From contig CADEDU010000026.1 of NCBI GenBank assembly GCA_902826155.1, positions 7,431 to 34,913 on the forward strand: DNA of 27,483 nucleotides, written 5' to 3'. Every line of letters starts with the position of its first letter. The first letter of the stretch is position 1. The notes beneath the pieces are model-generated. The model ran no database searches. It saw only the letters and a list, made by a program, of their open reading frames with translations, and was not told where the DNA came from. Origin of the DNA: an uncultured beta proteobacterium. GTDB taxonomy: Bacteria > Pseudomonadota > Gammaproteobacteria > Burkholderiales > SG8-39. This document shows positions 15,692-24,941 of this stretch, piece by piece. Both the position numbers and the translations under genes were made by a program.

Positions 15692-16888
15692 ATGACGACC
15701 AAACGATTCGATATCCAGGTCCTGAACAACATCGCCGCGGTCGGCCTGCAGCGGCTGGCGGCGGAGCGCTATCACGTCGCCAAGGACACCAAGGCGCCCG
15801 ACGCGATCCTGGTCCGTTCAGCCGACATGCATTCGCTCACCATCGCCGAATCGGTTCGCGCGATAGGACGCGCCGGCGCGGGCACCAACAACATCCCGGT
15901 GGCGGCGATGAGCAAGCGCGGCGTACCCGTGTTCAACGCGCCGGGCGCCAACGCCAACGCCGTGAAGGAGCTGGTGATCGCGGGTCTGCTGCTGGCCGCC
16001 CGCAATCTCGCCCCGGCGGTGTCGTTCGTGCGCGAAGTGGCCAAGCAGGATCTGAATGCGAAGGATCTGGATGCGCGCATCGAAGCGGGCAAGAAGGACT
16101 TCGCCGGCGTCGAGCTGCCTGCGCGCACGCTCGGGGTGATCGGTCTTGGCAAGATCGGCAGCCTGGTGGCCGACAGCGGGATCCGTCTGGGCATGAACGT
16201 GCTCGGCCATGATCCGGAGATCACCGTGGCAGCGGCGTGGAGTCTGCCCTCGCAGGTCAAGCGCGCCGAAACGATCGACGACGTGTTGCGTCAGAGCGAC
16301 TTCATCAGCCTGCACGTTCCGCTGGTCGATGCCACGCGCGGCTTGATCGACGAACGCGCGCTGGCCGAGGTCAAGCCCGGCACCGTGCTGCTCAACTTCT
16401 CGCGCGAGGCGATCGTCGACGAGGCTGCGGTGCTGGAGGCACTGGCGAGTGGACAGCTCAAGAATTACGTCACCGACTTTCCCACCAAAGCCCTGGCCAC
16501 AGCCAAGGGCGTGATCGCGCTGCCGCACCTGGGGGCCTCGACCCAGGAAGCCGAAGACAACTGCGCGGTGATGGTGGTCGATCAGGTGAGCGACTACCTG
16601 GAGCACGGCAATGTCCGCAACGCCGTGAACTTTCCCGAGGTGGTGATGCAGCGCGAGTCGCCGTTTCGCGTGGCGATCGCCAACGCCAACGTGCCGAACA
16701 TGGTCGGTCAGATTTCGACGACAATGGCTCAGGCGGGATTGAACATACACAACATGATCAACAAGTCGCGCGGCGAGATGGCCTACACGCTGGTCGATTG
16801 CGACAGCGAGATCCCCGACAGCGTGATCGACGCGATCCGCCGCATCGACGGCGTGCTGGCGGTGCGGTATCTGCCGGCGCCTCGCTGA
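15692..16888 (+). CDS. serA: D-3-phosphoglycerate dehydrogenase with C-terminal ACT domain
   Basis: This is the first enzyme of serine synthesis, oxidising 3-phosphoglycerate with NAD+. The 398-residue protein has the Rossmann motif G-L-G-K-I-G (151-156), D174 for NAD binding, Arg238 in N-F-S-R-E-A-I-V-D-E, His279 in L-P-H-L-G-A-S-T, and a C-terminal ACT domain (about 325-395) that usually senses serine. It belongs to the short SerA group without the intervening domain. Where family members usually have a catalytic Glu in D-x-F-P-x-x-E, this protein reads D-F-P-T-K-A, so Lys266 or another residue stands there. Spacing to serC is 7 bp, and the GTG of pheA is 25 bp downstream, so it is cotranscribed with both. 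Assignment as SerA rests on family and on the serC neighbour. Confidence 0.9.
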   Translation: MTTKRFDIQVLNNIAAVGLQRLAAERYHVAKDTKAPDAILVRSADMHSLTIAESVRAIGRAGAGTNNIPVAAMSKRGVPVFNAPGANANAVKELVIAGLLLAARNLAPAVSFVREVAKQDLNAKDLDARIEAGKKDFAGVELPARTLGVIGLGKIGSLVADSGIRLGMNVLGHDPEITVAAAWSLPSQVKRAETIDDVLRQSDFISLHVPLVDATRGLIDERALAEVKPGTVLLNFSREAIVDEAAVLEALASGQLKNYVTDFPTKALATAKGVIALPHLGASTQEAEDNCAVMVVDQVSDYLEHGNVRNAVNFPEVVMQRESPFRVAIANANVPNMVGQISTTMAQAGLNIHNMINKSRGEMAYTLVDCDSEIPDSVIDAIRRIDGVLAVRYLPAPR

Positions 16889-16913
16889 TGCGCGCCGGGC
16901 ATTGGGAGGAAGC

Positions 16914-17981
16914 GTGGCCGACGACATTGCCAAACATCGCGCGGCGATCGACCGCATCGACGCCGAACTCGTCCGGTTGATCTCGGAGCGCGCCGGTCAC
17001 GCGCAGGCGATCGGCAGTCTCAAGGGCGGCGAGGTGAAGTATCGGCCCGAGCGCGAGGCACAGATCCTCGCGCAGGTGACCGCGGCCAACCCGGGGCCGT
17101 TGCCCAACGAAGCGCTGCAGCGCATCTTCGTGGAGGTCATGTCGGCATGCCGTGGCCTGGAGCAGGTGATTCGCGTCGCCTATCTCGGTCCGCAGGGTAC
17201 GTTCAGCGAGATGGCGGTCGCGCAGCACTTCGGCGGCACCGTGGCGAGCGAACCCAATGCGTCGATCGACGCGGTGTTTCGCGCGGCCGAAAGCGAGGCC
17301 GTCCAGTTCGCGGTTGTGCCGGTGGAGAACTCCACCGAGGGCGCGATCGGGCGCACGCTCGACCTGTTGCTCGCGACCAATCTGCTCATCTGCGGCGAAG
17401 TGGTGGTGCGCGTGCATCAGAACTTCATGGTCAAGGGCGGCGGCCTCGACGGTGTCACCAAGGTGTATTCGCACGCGCAGTCGCTTGCGCAGTGTCACGG
17501 CTGGCTGAACGCGAACATTCCAAAAGCCGAGCGGGTTGCGGTGTCGAGCAACGCCGAAGCGGCGCGCATCGCCGCGAACGAACCAGGCACTGCCGCAATC
17601 GGCCCGAAGGTCGCCGCCGATCGTTATGGCCTGACCATCCTCGCCCCCAACATCGAGGACGATGCGCGCAATCGCACCCGGTTCCTGGTGCTGGGCCGGC
17701 AGCAGACGCTGCCAAGCGGACGCGATCGCACCTCGCTGGTGATGTCGGCGCCCAACCGTCCTGGCGCAGTGCATGAACTGGTCGCGCCGTTCGCCGAGAA
17801 CGCGGTGAGCATGACGCGCATCGAATCACGGCCGGCGCGCACCGGGCAGTGGGAGTACCTGTTCTACATCGATGTCGAAGGGCATCAGCAGGACCCAGCG
17901 GTGGCGCGCGCGCTCGCCGGTCTGGGCAAGCTGGCGCCGTATCTGAAGATCCTCGGTTCCTATCCCGTCGCCGTGATCTAG
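16914..17981 (+). CDS. pheA: Bifunctional chorismate mutase/prephenate dehydratase (P-protein)
   Basis: PheA converts chorismate to prephenate and then to phenylpyruvate in phenylalanine synthesis. From the GTG at 16914 the protein has 355 residues: an AroQ chorismate mutase domain (1 to about 82, with R-x-x-I-D-x-I-D-x-E-L and R-x(2)-H-A), a prephenate dehydratase domain (88-262, with G-P-Q-G-T-F-S, V-E-N-S-T-E-G and the catalytic T-R-F at 255-257), and an ACT domain (about 273-350) with the E-S-R-P (304-307) Phe-feedback motif. GTG 16914 is chosen over TTG 16902 because the GGGAGGA ribosome site (16904-16910) lies between the two. It is followed 18 bp later by hisC. Confidence 0.96.
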   Translation: MADDIAKHRAAIDRIDAELVRLISERAGHAQAIGSLKGGEVKYRPEREAQILAQVTAANPGPLPNEALQRIFVEVMSACRGLEQVIRVAYLGPQGTFSEMAVAQHFGGTVASEPNASIDAVFRAAESEAVQFAVVPVENSTEGAIGRTLDLLLATNLLICGEVVVRVHQNFMVKGGGLDGVTKVYSHAQSLAQCHGWLNANIPKAERVAVSSNAEAARIAANEPGTAAIGPKVAADRYGLTILAPNIEDDARNRTRFLVLGRQQTLPSGRDRTSLVMSAPNRPGAVHELVAPFAENAVSMTRIESRPARTGQWEYLFYIDVEGHQQDPAVARALAGLGKLAPYLKILGSYPVAVI

Positions 17982-17999
17982 TCAGGCGACCACGCAACC

Positions 18000-19136
18000 A
18001 TGAACGCTCGAACGCCCATCGATCTGTGCGAGCAGGCTCCCGGCTATGTCCGCTCGATCGCCCCGTATCAACCCGGCAAGCCGATCTCCGAACTCGCGCG
18101 CGAGATGGGGCTCGACCCCGACAAGATCATCAAGCTCGCCTCCAACGAGAACCCGCTTGGCGTGAGTCCGGCCGCGCGGCGTGCGATCGAGCGCGAGCTT
18201 GTCGAACTGGGGCGCTATCCCGATGGCAACGGATTCGAGCTGAAGGCGGCCCTGGCCAAACGCTACAACGTTGGCCTGGAGCAGATCGTGCTGGGTAACG
18301 GCTCGAACGACGTGCTGGAGCTGGCGGCTGCCGCGTTTCTCGCGCCGGGGCGTGCAGCGGTGTATGCGCAGCATGCGTTCGCGGTGTATCCGCTGGCCAC
18401 CAAGGCGCGCGGTGCTGCCGGAATCGTCGTGCCCGCCAAGCAGTTCGGACACGACCTCGATGTGATGATCGCTGCGATCACGCCGCAGACGCGCATCGTC
18501 TTTCTGGCCAATCCGAACAATCCCACCGGCACGTTCATCGAGCACGCGCAGGTCGAGCGTTTTCTCGCGCGCGTGCCCAAGGACGTCGTCGTGGTGCTCG
18601 ACGAGGCGTACAACGAGTACCTGCCGCCCGCGCTGCGGTTCGATTCCGCGCAGTGGCTGCAGTCGTTCCACAACCTGATCATCGTGCGCACCTTTTCCAA
18701 GGTGTACGGGCTGGCCGGCCTGCGCGTGGGCTTCGGACTGATGCATGCCGACCTCGCCGATCTGCTCAATCGCGTGCGCCAGCCGTTCAACGTCAACAAC
18801 CTCGCGCTCGCTGCCGCAGCTGCGGCGCTCGACGACAGCGCGTTCATCGAGCAGAGCTACGAGCTGAATCGCGCCGGACTCAAGCAGCTGGAGGCGGGTG
18901 CCGCCGCGCTGGGGCTGCGCTACATCCCATCGGTCGGCAACTTCCTGTCGATCGAGTTCGCGCGCGTCGAAGGCAAGTCACAGGCGGGCGTGGTGTTCGA
19001 CAAGCTGTTGCGCCAGGGCGTGATCGTTCGCCCCGTGGCCGGCTACGAGATGCCCGATCACCTGCGCGTGACCGTCGGCACGCAAGCGGAGAACGAGCAG
19101 TTCCTCGCGGCGCTCGCACGCGTGCTGGGCCGCTAG
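18000..19136 (+). CDS. hisC: Histidinol-phosphate/aromatic aminotransferase (HisC2 type)
   Basis: This 378-residue class I/II PLP aminotransferase has S-N-E-N-P-L-G (48-54), N-P-N-N-P-T-G-T (171-178), D-E-A-Y-N-E-Y (201-207) and the PLP lysine Lys234 in R-T-F-S-K-V-Y-G-L-A-G-L-R. By sequence it belongs to the HisC family. Its position between pheA and tyrA rather than in a his operon suggests the second HisC copy of Betaproteobacteria, which may mainly transaminate phenylpyruvate and hydroxyphenylpyruvate, or imidazole acetol phosphate as well. It starts 18 bp after pheA and ends 18 bp before tyrA, so it is part of the same operon. The dual role is inferred from context. Confidence 0.93.
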   Translation: MNARTPIDLCEQAPGYVRSIAPYQPGKPISELAREMGLDPDKIIKLASNENPLGVSPAARRAIERELVELGRYPDGNGFELKAALAKRYNVGLEQIVLGNGSNDVLELAAAAFLAPGRAAVYAQHAFAVYPLATKARGAAGIVVPAKQFGHDLDVMIAAITPQTRIVFLANPNNPTGTFIEHAQVERFLARVPKDVVVVLDEAYNEYLPPALRFDSAQWLQSFHNLIIVRTFSKVYGLAGLRVGFGLMHADLADLLNRVRQPFNVNNLALAAAAAALDDSAFIEQSYELNRAGLKQLEAGAAALGLRYIPSVGNFLSIEFARVEGKSQAGVVFDKLLRQGVIVRPVAGYEMPDHLRVTVGTQAENEQFLAALARVLGR

Positions 19137-19154
19137 TCGGGAAGGCACGCGTCG

Positions 19155-20081
19155 ATGGCTCCGATCGAGCGGCTGGTGGTGGTCGGTGTCGGACTCATCG
19201 GCGGATCGTTCGCGCTGGCGCTCAAGCGACGCGGGCTGGTCAAGCGCGTGATCGGCGTCGGACGCAGTCAGGCAAATCTCGATGCGGCGCGTGCGCTGGG
19301 CGTGATCGACGAGGCTGCGCCACTTGCTTTTGCGCTCGAGGGTGCCGATTTCGTGCTGCTGGCAACGCCGGTCGGGCAGATGCAGGCGAGCTTCGCGGCA
19401 ATGGCCTCGCGGCTCGCTCCCGGCGCGGTCGTCACCGATGGCGGAAGCACGAAGTCTGATGTTGTGGCCGCCGCGCGGCAGTCGCTTGGTCACGCGTTCC
19501 CGCGGTTCGTGCCGGCGCATCCGATCGCCGGCGCCGAGCGCAGTGGCGCGGCAGCGGCCAGTGCAACGCTCTACGACGGCCGGCGCGTGGTGTTGACGCC
19601 CGAGCCTGATACCGATCGGCAGGCGCTGGAGCGCGTGCGCGAGGCATGGCAGGCGTGCGGCGCGCAGGTGGTCGAACTCGGTGCTGCCGAGCATGATCAT
19701 GTGCTGGGCGTCGTCAGCCATCTGCCTCACGTGCTTGCCTATGCGTTGATGCATCAGGTCGTGGCATCGCCACGATCCGACACGCTGCTTGCCAATGCGG
19801 GATCGGGGTTTCGCGACGTCACCCGTCTGGCGAGTAGTCATCCCGAGATGTGGCGCGATATTTTTCTGGCCAATCGGGCGGCGCTGCTCGCGGGCTTGAG
19901 TGAGTTCGAGGCGAATCTCGGCCTGTTGCGTACCGCCATCGAGCAGGGCGACGCCGATCGGCTCGATCGCATGCTGGCGCAGTGCCGCGACGTGCGCGAC
20001 GGCTGGCTGGCAGATGCTGCGAAGGCAGGGCAACGGACAGACAAGCAAACAGAAATTCAGGCAAGAAAAGGCGACGCGTGA
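19155..20081 (+). CDS. tyrA: Prephenate/arogenate dehydrogenase TyrA
   Basis: TyrA oxidatively decarboxylates prephenate (or arogenate) in tyrosine synthesis. The 308-residue single-domain protein has the dinucleotide motif V-G-V-G-L-I-G-G-S (10-18), D-G-G-S-T-K, the conserved [12 protein letters not shown] substrate segment, and H-D-H-V-L-G-type helices with S-H-L-P-H-V. It has no fused chorismate mutase and no ACT domain, as is usual for the stand-alone enzyme. GGGAAGG lies 9 bp before ATG 19155. Its TGA overlaps the aroA GTG (GTGA), coupling the two. Whether it prefers prephenate or arogenate, NAD+ or NADP+, cannot be decided here. Confidence 0.94.
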   Translation: MAPIERLVVVGVGLIGGSFALALKRRGLVKRVIGVGRSQANLDAARALGVIDEAAPLAFALEGADFVLLATPVGQMQASFAAMASRLAPGAVVTDGGSTKSDVVAAARQSLGHAFPRFVPAHPIAGAERSGAAAASATLYDGRRVVLTPEPDTDRQALERVREAWQACGAQVVELGAAEHDHVLGVVSHLPHVLAYALMHQVVASPRSDTLLANAGSGFRDVTRLASSHPEMWRDIFLANRAALLAGLSEFEANLGLLRTAIEQGDADRLDRMLAQCRDVRDGWLADAAKAGQRTDKQTEIQARKGDA

Positions 20082-21379
20082 GCAGCGCTGCCACTCGCCT
20101 GGGCCATATCGACATCGCTCCGGTACGAGCATTCAGCGGCACGGTCCGTCTGCCGGGCTCCAAGAGCATTTCCAATCGAACGCTGCTGCTGGCGGCGCTG
20201 GCAGAGGGCGTCACCGAACTGCGTGGATTGCTCGCCTCCGACGACACCGCGCGCATGCTCGATGCACTGGCGAAGCTGGGTGTCGCGGTGGAGCAGACCG
20301 GCGTGAACGCCTGCCGCGTCACTGGCTGTGCGGGACGGTTTCCGAACCGATCCGCCGAGCTGTTCCTAGGCAATGCCGGCACCGCCTTCCGGCCGCTGAC
20401 CGCCGCGCTTGCGCTGGCCGGCGGGCACTACCGTCTCTTTGGCGTGCCACGCATGCATGAGCGGCCGATCGGTGATCTGGTCGATGCGCTGCGTGGCGTG
20501 GGCGCGCGCATCCGCTACGAGGAGAACGACGGCTATCCGCCGCTCGCCATCGAACCCGCGCAGCTGAGCGAGACGCTCCGACTGAGCGTGCGCGGATCGG
20601 TGTCCAGTCAGTTCCTGACGGCGCTCCTGTTGGCGCTGCCGATCACCGGACGCAGTGCGGCTATCGACGTCGTCGGCGATCTGATCTCCAAACCGTATGT
20701 GTCGATCACGCTCGCCTTGATGCGTCGCTTCGGCGTCGAGGTGGCGCAGCAGGGCTGGTCACGGTTCGTGCTCGACGATGGACAGCGCTACCGCAGTCCA
20801 GGCGTGCTGTGGGTCGAGGGCGACGCGTCGTCGGCTTCGTACTTCCTGGCGGCCGGGGCGATTCTCGGCGGTCCGGTGCGGGTCGAAGGGGTGGGTGCGC
20901 AAAGCATCCAGGGCGACGTGCGATTCGTCGAAGTGCTGCGGCAGATGGGCGCGCAGGTCGATCTGGCCGACGATGCGATCGTCGTTTCGCGCGACGGGCC
21001 GTTGCGCGCGATCGACGCCGATCTCAATCACATTCCCGACGCCGCCATGACGGTTGCAGTGCTCGCGCTGTTCGCCGAGGGTCCGTCGGTGATCCGCAAC
21101 ATCGCGAGCTGGCGGGTCAAGGAAACCGATCGCATCCACGCGATGGCCACCGAACTGCGCAAGGTCGGGGCGGTGGTGGAGGCGGGCGACGATTTCATCC
21201 GGATCACGCCCGGCGCGTTGCACGCGGCGACGATCGACACCTACGACGATCACCGCATGGCGATGTGCTTCTCGCTGGTCGCCCTGGGTGGTGTCGGCGT
21301 TCGCATCAGCGATCCGATGTGTGTCGCGAAGACGTTCCCCGAGTACTTCGCCGAATTCGAAGCGCTCGCGCAACACTGA
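20078..21379 (+). CDS. aroA: 3-phosphoshikimate 1-carboxyvinyltransferase (EPSP synthase)
   Basis: AroA joins phosphoenolpyruvate to shikimate 3-phosphate, the sixth step of the shikimate pathway. From GTG 20078 the protein has 433 residues, the usual length. It shows L-P-G-S-K29-S-I-S-N-R, the PEP loop G98-N-A-G-T-A-F-R105-[10 protein letters not shown], the Asp of H-I-P-D-A-A-M, R-V-K-E-T-D-R, and D-D-H-R-M-A-M. Gly101, Thr102 and Pro106 in the PEP loop match the ordinary class I enzyme. GTG 20078 overlaps the tyrA stop and matches the normal N-terminus; the frame open back to 19982 overlaps tyrA. The cmk start follows within a few bases. Confidence 0.96.
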   Translation: MSSAATRLGHIDIAPVRAFSGTVRLPGSKSISNRTLLLAALAEGVTELRGLLASDDTARMLDALAKLGVAVEQTGVNACRVTGCAGRFPNRSAELFLGNAGTAFRPLTAALALAGGHYRLFGVPRMHERPIGDLVDALRGVGARIRYEENDGYPPLAIEPAQLSETLRLSVRGSVSSQFLTALLLALPITGRSAAIDVVGDLISKPYVSITLALMRRFGVEVAQQGWSRFVLDDGQRYRSPGVLWVEGDASSASYFLAAGAILGGPVRVEGVGAQSIQGDVRFVEVLRQMGAQVDLADDAIVVSRDGPLRAIDADLNHIPDAAMTVAVLALFAEGPSVIRNIASWRVKETDRIHAMATELRKVGAVVEAGDDFIRITPGALHAATIDTYDDHRMAMCFSLVALGGVGVRISDPMCVAKTFPEYFAEFEALAQH

Positions 21380-21385
21380 GTGGCG

Positions 21386-22123
21386 ATGGCCAGCGAATCC
21401 CCGATCGAGACTGCGGACGCCGACATTGAACTGCGCGTCCCGGTGATCGCCATCGACGGGCCGTCGGCCTCGGGCAAGGGGACGGTCGCTTCGCGTGTCG
21501 CCGAGCGACTTGGCTTTCACTACCTTGACAGCGGCGCGCTCTATCGCATCGCCGCCCGCGCTGCGCTCGACCAGCACGTGCCGCTAGAAGATGGGGACCG
21601 TGTTGCCGCCCTGGCGGCGCGTCTGGACATCCGGTTCGCGGGCCAGAGTGTGTTCCTGGACCAGCGCGACATTACCGATGCGATCCGAACCGAGGAGGTG
21701 AGCGCCGGATCGTCCAAAGTCGCGGCGCACGGGGCGGTCCGGGCCGCGCTCCTGGCTCGTCAGCGCGCGTTTCGGACGCCGCCAGGACTGGTCGCCGACG
21801 GGCGCGATATGGGATCGGTGGTGTTCCCCGATGCCAGGCTCAAGGTATTCCTCACGGCGAGCCTGCAAGTGAGGGCCGAACGACGCCGTAACCAGTTGAT
21901 GGGAAAAGGGATCTCGGATACACTTTCGCGCCTTTTGCAGGAGCTGCGCGAGCGCGACGAGCGCGACAGCAGCCGCGCCGTAGCACCCCTGGTTCGGCTC
22001 CCCGAGGCCCGCCTGTTGGACACCACCGCGATGACCATCGAGCAAGCGATCGACGCCGTGCTCGTCTGGTACGCCGAGGTTTCGTCCGGCATCACCGGTG
22101 GTGGCGCAAACGCTTCGGCGTGA
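21386..22123 (+). CDS. cmk: Cytidylate kinase
   Basis: Cmk phosphorylates CMP and dCMP. The 245-residue protein has the P-loop I-D-G-P-S-A-S-G-K-G-T (23-33), the Y-L-D-S-G-A-L-Y-R substrate motif, the D-G-R-D-M-G-S-V-V-F-P-D-A signature, and the lid arginines in R-D-E-R-D-S-S-R. About 17 residues precede the usual N-terminus. Two starts are possible: GTG 21380, touching the aroA stop (TGAGTG), or ATG 21386, which has GAGTG just upstream. I prefer the ATG, with little certainty. The gene sits between aroA and rpsA, the conserved Beta/Gamma arrangement. Confidence 0.93.
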   Translation: MASESPIETADADIELRVPVIAIDGPSASGKGTVASRVAERLGFHYLDSGALYRIAARAALDQHVPLEDGDRVAALAARLDIRFAGQSVFLDQRDITDAIRTEEVSAGSSKVAAHGAVRAALLARQRAFRTPPGLVADGRDMGSVVFPDARLKVFLTASLQVRAERRRNQLMGKGISDTLSRLLQELRERDERDSSRAVAPLVRLPEARLLDTTAMTIEQAIDAVLVWYAEVSSGITGGGANASA

Positions 22124-22330
22124 TCCGATCGCTTGATCGCGATTGGGATCGGTATTTGTTTGAGTATTTGAGTGTTTGGAATTGCAGCAACCCAGGCAGT
22201 AACCCAGGTGGTGTTCCCGGCGTAGGCCTGGAGCACCGAGTCGTCAACCTCAACCCGTCGGGCGCTTTGGATCCCCTAGCCGCGAGCGCAACGCTTACGC
22301 CCGGGCGCCCCCCGTAGGACCTCACCCCTC
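22124..22330 (+). promoter_or_regulatory. rpsA leader region
   Basis: These 207 bp between cmk and rpsA contain no convincing gene. The first part (22140-22185) is unusually T-rich for this window (tatttgtttgagtatttg) and may hold a promoter: TTGGGA 22143-22148, 16 bp, then TATTTG 22165-22170, both weak. A short direct repeat aacccagg follows at 22189 and 22202. Leader autoregulation by S1 is known in E. coli, but no matching structure could be verified here. Confidence 0.35.
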
Positions 22331-24058
22331 ATGGCCAATGCCGCAGCAGCCGTAGCCTCCCCCAGCAGTCTGCCCGTCGAGAGTTTTGCCGCGTTGTTCG
22401 AAGAAAGCCTGAGCCGCCAGGAGATGCGGATCGGCGAAGTCATCACCGCGGAAGTCGTGCGCGTCGATCAGAACGTCGTCATCGTCAATGCCGGCCTGAA
22501 GTCCGAAAGCGTCATCCCGGTCGAAGAGTTCAAGAACGACAACGGCGAGATCTCCGTCAAGGAAGGCGATTTCGTCACCGTCGCCATCGAAGCGCTCGAA
22601 GACGGTCACGGCGAGACGCGCCTGTCGCGCGACAAGGCCAAGCGCCTGGCCGCATGGCTCGATCTGGAAAAGGCCCTGGAGAGCGGCGTGCTGACCTCGG
22701 GCGTGGTGACGGGCAAGGTCAAGGGCGGTCTGACGGTGATGATCAACGGCATCCGCGCGTTCCTGCCGGGCTCGCTGATCGACATGCGGCCGGTGAAGGA
22801 CACCACGCCGTACGAGAACAAGTCGCTCGAGTTCAAGGTCATCAAACTCGATCGCAAGCGCAACAACGTCGTGGTGTCGCGTCGTGCGGTGCTCGAGCAG
22901 ACCGCCGGTGCCGAGCGCGAAGCGCTGCTGGCAACGCTGCAGGAAGGCGCGATCGTCAAGGGCGTGGTCAAGAACATCACCGACTACGGCGCGTTCGTCG
23001 ACCTGGGCGGCATCGATGGTCTGCTGCACATCACCGACCTGGCATGGCGTCGCGTCAAGCACCCGACCGAGGTCGTCAACGTCGGCGACGAAGTCACCGC
23101 CAAGATCCTCAAGTTCGACGCCGAGAAGAATCGCGTCTCGCTCGGCCTGAAGCAGCTCGGCGAAGACCCATGGGTGGGCATCTCGCGTCGCTACCCCTCG
23201 GGCACGCGGCTGTTCGGCAAGGTCACGAACATCACCGACTACGGCGCGTTCGTCGAAGTGGAGAGCGGCATCGAAGGCCTGGTGCACGTCTCCGAGATGG
23301 ACTGGACCAACAAGAACGTGCATCCCTCGAAGGTCGTGCAGGTGGGCGACGAGGTCGAGGTGATGATCCTGGAGATCGACGAGGATCGCCGGCGGATTTC
23401 GCTGGGCATGAAGCAGTGCCTGCCCAATCCGTGGGAAGAGTTCTCGATGAACCAGAAGAAGGGCGAGAAGGTGCGCGGCCAGATCAAGTCGATCACCGAC
23501 TTCGGCATCTTCGTGGGCCTGACCGGCAGCATCGACGGCCTGGTGCATCTGTCCGACCTGTCGTGGTCGTTGCCCGGCGAAGAGGCGGTGCGCAACTACA
23601 AGAAGGGCGACGAAGTCGAGGCGGTGGTGCTGTCGATCGACGTCGAGCGTGAGCGAATCTCCCTTGGCATCAAGCAGCTCGAGGGCGATCCGTTCAACAA
23701 CTACGTCGCCACCCACGACAAGGGCTCGGTGGTGACCGGCACGGTCAAGACGGTCGATGCCAAGGGCGCCGTGGTTACGCTCGATGGCGAGGTCGAAGGC
23801 TACTTGCGGGCCTCCGAGGTTGCGCGCGACCGCGTCGAAGACGCCCGCACGCACCTGAAGGAAGGCGATCAGTTGAACGTGATGATCATCAACGTCGATC
23901 GCAAGAACCGCACGATCAACCTGTCGATCAAGGCGCGCGATGCCGCCGAGGAGAACGAGGCGATGGCCAAGCTCCAGAGCGAAAGCGCGGCGGCCAGCGG
24001 CAGTACCAGCCTGGGCGCGCTGCTCAAGGCGCGGCTCGACCGCGGTAGCCAGCAATGA
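22331..24058 (+). CDS. rpsA: 30S ribosomal protein S1
   Basis: S1 binds mRNA on the small subunit and helps initiation on structured or weak-SD messages. The 575-residue protein is built of six S1 (OB-fold) repeats. The later ones repeat the pattern [15 protein letters not shown]/V-x(3)-I-x-G-L-x-H-x-S/T-D, ending with I-S-L-G-x-K-Q. Length fits the full six-domain proteobacterial S1 (about 557-575). The ATG is preceded by AGGA about 10 bp upstream. A 207-bp leader separates it from cmk, where S1 autoregulation is likely, as known in E. coli. Its stop overlaps the ihfB start (ATGA). Confidence 0.98.
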   Translation: MANAAAAVASPSSLPVESFAALFEESLSRQEMRIGEVITAEVVRVDQNVVIVNAGLKSESVIPVEEFKNDNGEISVKEGDFVTVAIEALEDGHGETRLSRDKAKRLAAWLDLEKALESGVLTSGVVTGKVKGGLTVMINGIRAFLPGSLIDMRPVKDTTPYENKSLEFKVIKLDRKRNNVVVSRRAVLEQTAGAEREALLATLQEGAIVKGVVKNITDYGAFVDLGGIDGLLHITDLAWRRVKHPTEVVNVGDEVTAKILKFDAEKNRVSLGLKQLGEDPWVGISRRYPSGTRLFGKVTNITDYGAFVEVESGIEGLVHVSEMDWTNKNVHPSKVVQVGDEVEVMILEIDEDRRRISLGMKQCLPNPWEEFSMNQKKGEKVRGQIKSITDFGIFVGLTGSIDGLVHLSDLSWSLPGEEAVRNYKKGDEVEAVVLSIDVERERISLGIKQLEGDPFNNYVATHDKGSVVTGTVKTVDAKGAVVTLDGEVEGYLRASEVARDRVEDARTHLKEGDQLNVMIINVDRKNRTINLSIKARDAAEENEAMAKLQSESAAASGSTSLGALLKARLDRGSQQ

Positions 24059-24405
24059 CCAATACGGCCGCGGAGGACCTCGACGGGCACGACGGCTCCG
24101 GGGGGATGACGAAGTCCGAGCTGATCGCCAAGCTCGCGGCGCGCTACCCCCAGCTCGTGGCCAAGGACGCCGAGTTCGCGGTGAAGATGATCCTCGATGC
24201 CATGACCGCGAGCCTGGTGCGGGGCCAGCGCATCGAGATCCGCGGGTTCGGCAGCTTCGGACTGAATCATCGCCCCGCGCGTGTCGGGCGCAACCCGAAG
24301 TCGGGCGAACGGGTGCACGTGCCCGAGAAGTTCGTGCCCCACTTCAAGGCCGGCAAGGAATTGCGCGAACGCGTCGACGGCAAGGAAGAAGACCAGGTCA
24401 GCTGA
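24055..24405 (+). CDS. ihfB: Integration host factor subunit beta
   Basis: IHF-beta pairs with IHF-alpha to bend DNA sharply in recombination, replication and transcription. The HU/IHF core is complete: M-T-K-S-E-L-I at the usual N-terminus, R-G-F-G-S-F-G-L, and the DNA-intercalating arm [13 protein letters not shown] with its Pro. Two starts are possible. ATG 24055 overlaps the rpsA TGA (ATGA), giving 116 residues with a 17-residue Asp/Gly-rich extension. ATG 24106 is the start expected from all close relatives (99 residues), but its purine run GGGGGG touches the codon. The coordinates here follow the coupled start. Confidence 0.93.
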   Translation: MTNTAAEDLDGHDGSGGMTKSELIAKLAARYPQLVAKDAEFAVKMILDAMTASLVRGQRIEIRGFGSFGLNHRPARVGRNPKSGERVHVPEKFVPHFKAGKELRERVDGKEEDQVS

Positions 24406-24459
24406 GAGTCGGTCACGCGCGAGCACACTGGCGCGCAGGATCGATCGCATCGGGCAGAG

Positions 24460-24490
24460 CGGCGGCAGGCAAGGCCGCCGTTTTGCTTTT
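24460..24490 (+). terminator. Rho-independent terminator after ihfB
   Basis: A 7-bp stem CGGCGGC / GCCGCCG with a 7-nt loop is followed by TTTTGCTTTT. It lies 55 bp after the ihfB stop and ends the long operon before lapA. Confidence 0.8.
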
Positions 24491-24518
24491 GTAGAGGCCC
24501 GATCCATGGAGGCCCGAT

Positions 24519-24863
24519 ATGCCAACCATCCTGAAAATCCTCACCTGGTTGCTGCGCGGACTGGTGTTCCTCGTGTTGCTGCTGCTGGCCATGAAGAACA
24601 CCGAGCCGGTGACGCTGCACTTCTATTTCGGACAATCGTGGACCGCGCCACTCGCGCTCGTGCTGTTCCTGGTGCTGGCATTCGGGGCGCTGCTCGGTTT
24701 GATCGCGGGCCTGGAGCGGCTGGTTGCGCAGCGGCGCGAGGTTCTCACGCTCAAGCGCGAGATGCGCGTGCGTCTGGGTGAGGGCGCGCGCCGCGCCAGC
24801 GCCCTGGGCGAAGAAAGCGCGCCGCCGCGAACGCTGGGCGACGCACACCTGGGTCACTCATAG
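24519..24863 (+). CDS. lapA: LapA family inner-membrane protein (DUF1049)
   Basis: LapA is a small membrane partner of LapB in controlling lipopolysaccharide synthesis through FtsH and LpxC. The 114-residue protein has two transmembrane segments (about 6-25 and 42-64) flanking a short periplasmic loop with the family motif N-T-E-P-V-T-L-H-F-Y-F-G, then a basic cytoplasmic helix (R-R-E-V-L-T-L-K-R-E). GGAGG lies 6 bp before ATG 24519. It lies downstream of the ihfB terminator and 78 bp before lapB, so the two probably share transcription. E. coli LapA is about 100 residues, so this is a normal size. Confidence 0.9.
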   Translation: MPTILKILTWLLRGLVFLVLLLLAMKNTEPVTLHFYFGQSWTAPLALVLFLVLAFGALLGLIAGLERLVAQRREVLTLKREMRVRLGEGARRASALGEESAPPRTLGDAHLGHS

Positions 24864-24941
24864 CCCCGCCGACATGCTCCCGGGGTCTTCCCCGACCGCG
24901 ATGGCGTTCAGGCGCTCAACCTCTCCCTCCGATTCGATTCC

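Noticed and set aside
22120..22317. 65-residue frame in the rpsA leader
   Set aside because: It has no ribosome site, no recognisable family and overlaps the end of cmk; composition looks non-coding.
22322..24055. 577-residue minus-strand frame opposite rpsA
   Set aside because: Antisense shadow with repeated patterns mirroring the S1 domains; no family resemblance.
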